Shown: positions 63,471-64,000 of the stretch, one piece after another | How the letters are laid out: the number at the start of each line of letters is the position of its first letter | Position numbering within the stretch: position 1 is the first letter of the stretch | Assembly: GCF_019049655.1 (NCBI RefSeq) | Contig: NZ_JAFMOX010000055.1 | Span: 1-64,000, forward strand | DNA: 64,000 nucleotides | Direction: 5' to 3' | Source of the DNA: Rahnella rivi | Lineage (GTDB): Bacteria > Pseudomonadota > Gammaproteobacteria > Enterobacterales > Enterobacteriaceae | The notes under the pieces: generated by a model | Databases searched by the model: none | What the model was told of the DNA's origin: nothing | What the model saw: only the letters and a program-made list of their open reading frames with translations | Position numbers and translations under genes: made by a program

Positions 63471-64000
63471 AACAGAAAATCCGGCTCGTTTTACGCTATT
63501 TCGCCGCACTGGTGCTGGCCGTGTCGATTCTTGCCCCCCTGCTGTGGATGTTCCTGATGAGCGTCAGCTCGGCGGAAGATCTGACCCGCATTCCGCTGGA
63601 ATGGCTGCCGCGCCACTGGGATTTCAGCCGTTATGCCAGCCTGCTGACCTTACAGGCCGGCACGCCGGGCGCGCTGTTCCTGCATGCGCTCGGTAACAGT
63701 TTGCTGGTGGCCTGCGGAGCCACACTGGTTTCGCTGCTGCTGGCGATCCCGGCCGCTTACAGCTTCTCACGCTATCCGGGCCGTGACGGCTGGCTGTTCG
63801 GCAGCCTGGCAATTTACATGGTGCCACCGGTGGCGTTCGTTCTGCCGCTGTACTTCATCCTGCAACAGCTGACGCTGCTCAATACCCACCTCGGGCTGAT
63901 TCTGGTGTATTGCTCGATGATCCTGCCGTTCCTGACCTGGATGCTGAAAAACCAGTTCGACGCGCTGCCGGTGGATATCGAACAGGCTTCCCGCCTCGAC
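63467..64000 (+). CDS. Sugar ABC transporter permease (MalG-like), partial
   Basis: Starts at the ATGA overlap with the previous permease and is open to the window end (178 codons). MKQKIRLVLRYFAALVLAVS, FLMSVSSAEDLT, YSFSRYPGRDGWLFG and FLTWMLKNQFDALPVDIEQASRLD are typical of MalG-type CUT1 permeases; the last is the start of the EAA loop. The 3' end lies outside the window. Confidence 0.9.
   Translation, partial: MKQKIRLVLRYFAALVLAVSILAPLLWMFLMSVSSAEDLTRIPLEWLPRHWDFSRYASLLTLQAGTPGALFLHALGNSLLVACGATLVSLLLAIPAAYSFSRYPGRDGWLFGSLAIYMVPPVAFVLPLYFILQQLTLLNTHLGLILVYCSMILPFLTWMLKNQFDALPVDIEQASRLD

Noticed and set aside
1..64000. CRISPR arrays, rRNA, tRNA, riboswitches
   Set aside because: I looked for regular spaced repeats and tRNA/rRNA landmarks on both strands and saw none; a covariance-model scan (Infernal/tRNAscan) would be needed to exclude small RNAs.

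Overview
The window reads as chromosomal DNA of a member of the Enterobacterales. Gene content (tus-fumC-manA-ydgA, bcs cellulose clusters, apbE, glgX, tag, xdh/guaD) and gene style suggest a Yersiniaceae-type genus such as Rahnella or Ewingella; the genus is inference. Coding density is high and base composition is moderately GC-rich, except for one AT-rich insert at about 21.5-22.9 kb.

The window carries the replication terminus. A 28-bp dif site (XerCD resolution) is at 20822-20849. Two Tus-binding Ter sites face each other at 17298-17312 (minus orientation) and 30533-30546 (plus orientation), and tus follows the second one directly. Two FtsK-orienting KOPS octamers (17256, plus strand; 31318, minus strand) both point toward dif. 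Five perfect matS sites (GTGACRNYGTCAC) for MatP lie at 1013, 28214, 42142, 53914 and 54961. By known Tus polarity, the two Ter sites form a fork trap only about 13 kb wide with dif inside.

Layout, left to right. 0-6 kb: a glucosylglycerate-type osmolyte pair (GT81-like synthase and YedP-type phosphatase), apbE, and a glgX-type debranching enzyme. 6.5-16.7 kb: a chitinase without signal peptide, two dehydrogenases, the Cys-regulon regulator cbl, a 2-oxoglutarate oxygenase, and a MarR-controlled HlyD/MFS efflux pump with a SlyA-like operator. 16.8-20.8 kb: a VOC protein, an extra GAPDH with a GlxA-like regulator, an EmtA-like transglycosylase and a cupin. 20.8-26.0 kb: an accessory island beginning 24 bp from dif. 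It holds a decayed ISNCY-like transposase, an AT-rich gene with a HEPN RNase motif, and arsH/arsRBC. 26.1-31.5 kb: yqfB, an HD-domain protein with a divergent GlxA-like regulator, tag, a carboxymuconolactone decarboxylase-like/flavodoxin pair and tus. 31.5-36 kb: fumC, manA, ydgA.

36-49 kb: a complete divergent cellulose locus, bcsRQABC and bcsEFG, lacking bcsZ between bcsB and bcsC. This should make phosphoethanolamine-type cellulose under c-di-GMP control (PilZ in BcsA, RxGD in BcsE). 49-53 kb: fetAB iron exporter, a GntR regulator, an NAD(P)-binding protein and a HigBA-type toxin-antitoxin pair. 53-59.7 kb: a tightly overlapped purine-catabolic operon guaD-tetR-xdhA-xdhB-xdhC with a RutR-like operator upstream. 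59.8-64 kb: a ROK regulator divergent from a sugar ABC transporter (binding protein, two permeases, the second cut by the window end), with the same palindromic operator at both promoters.

No rRNA, tRNA or CRISPR array was recognised.
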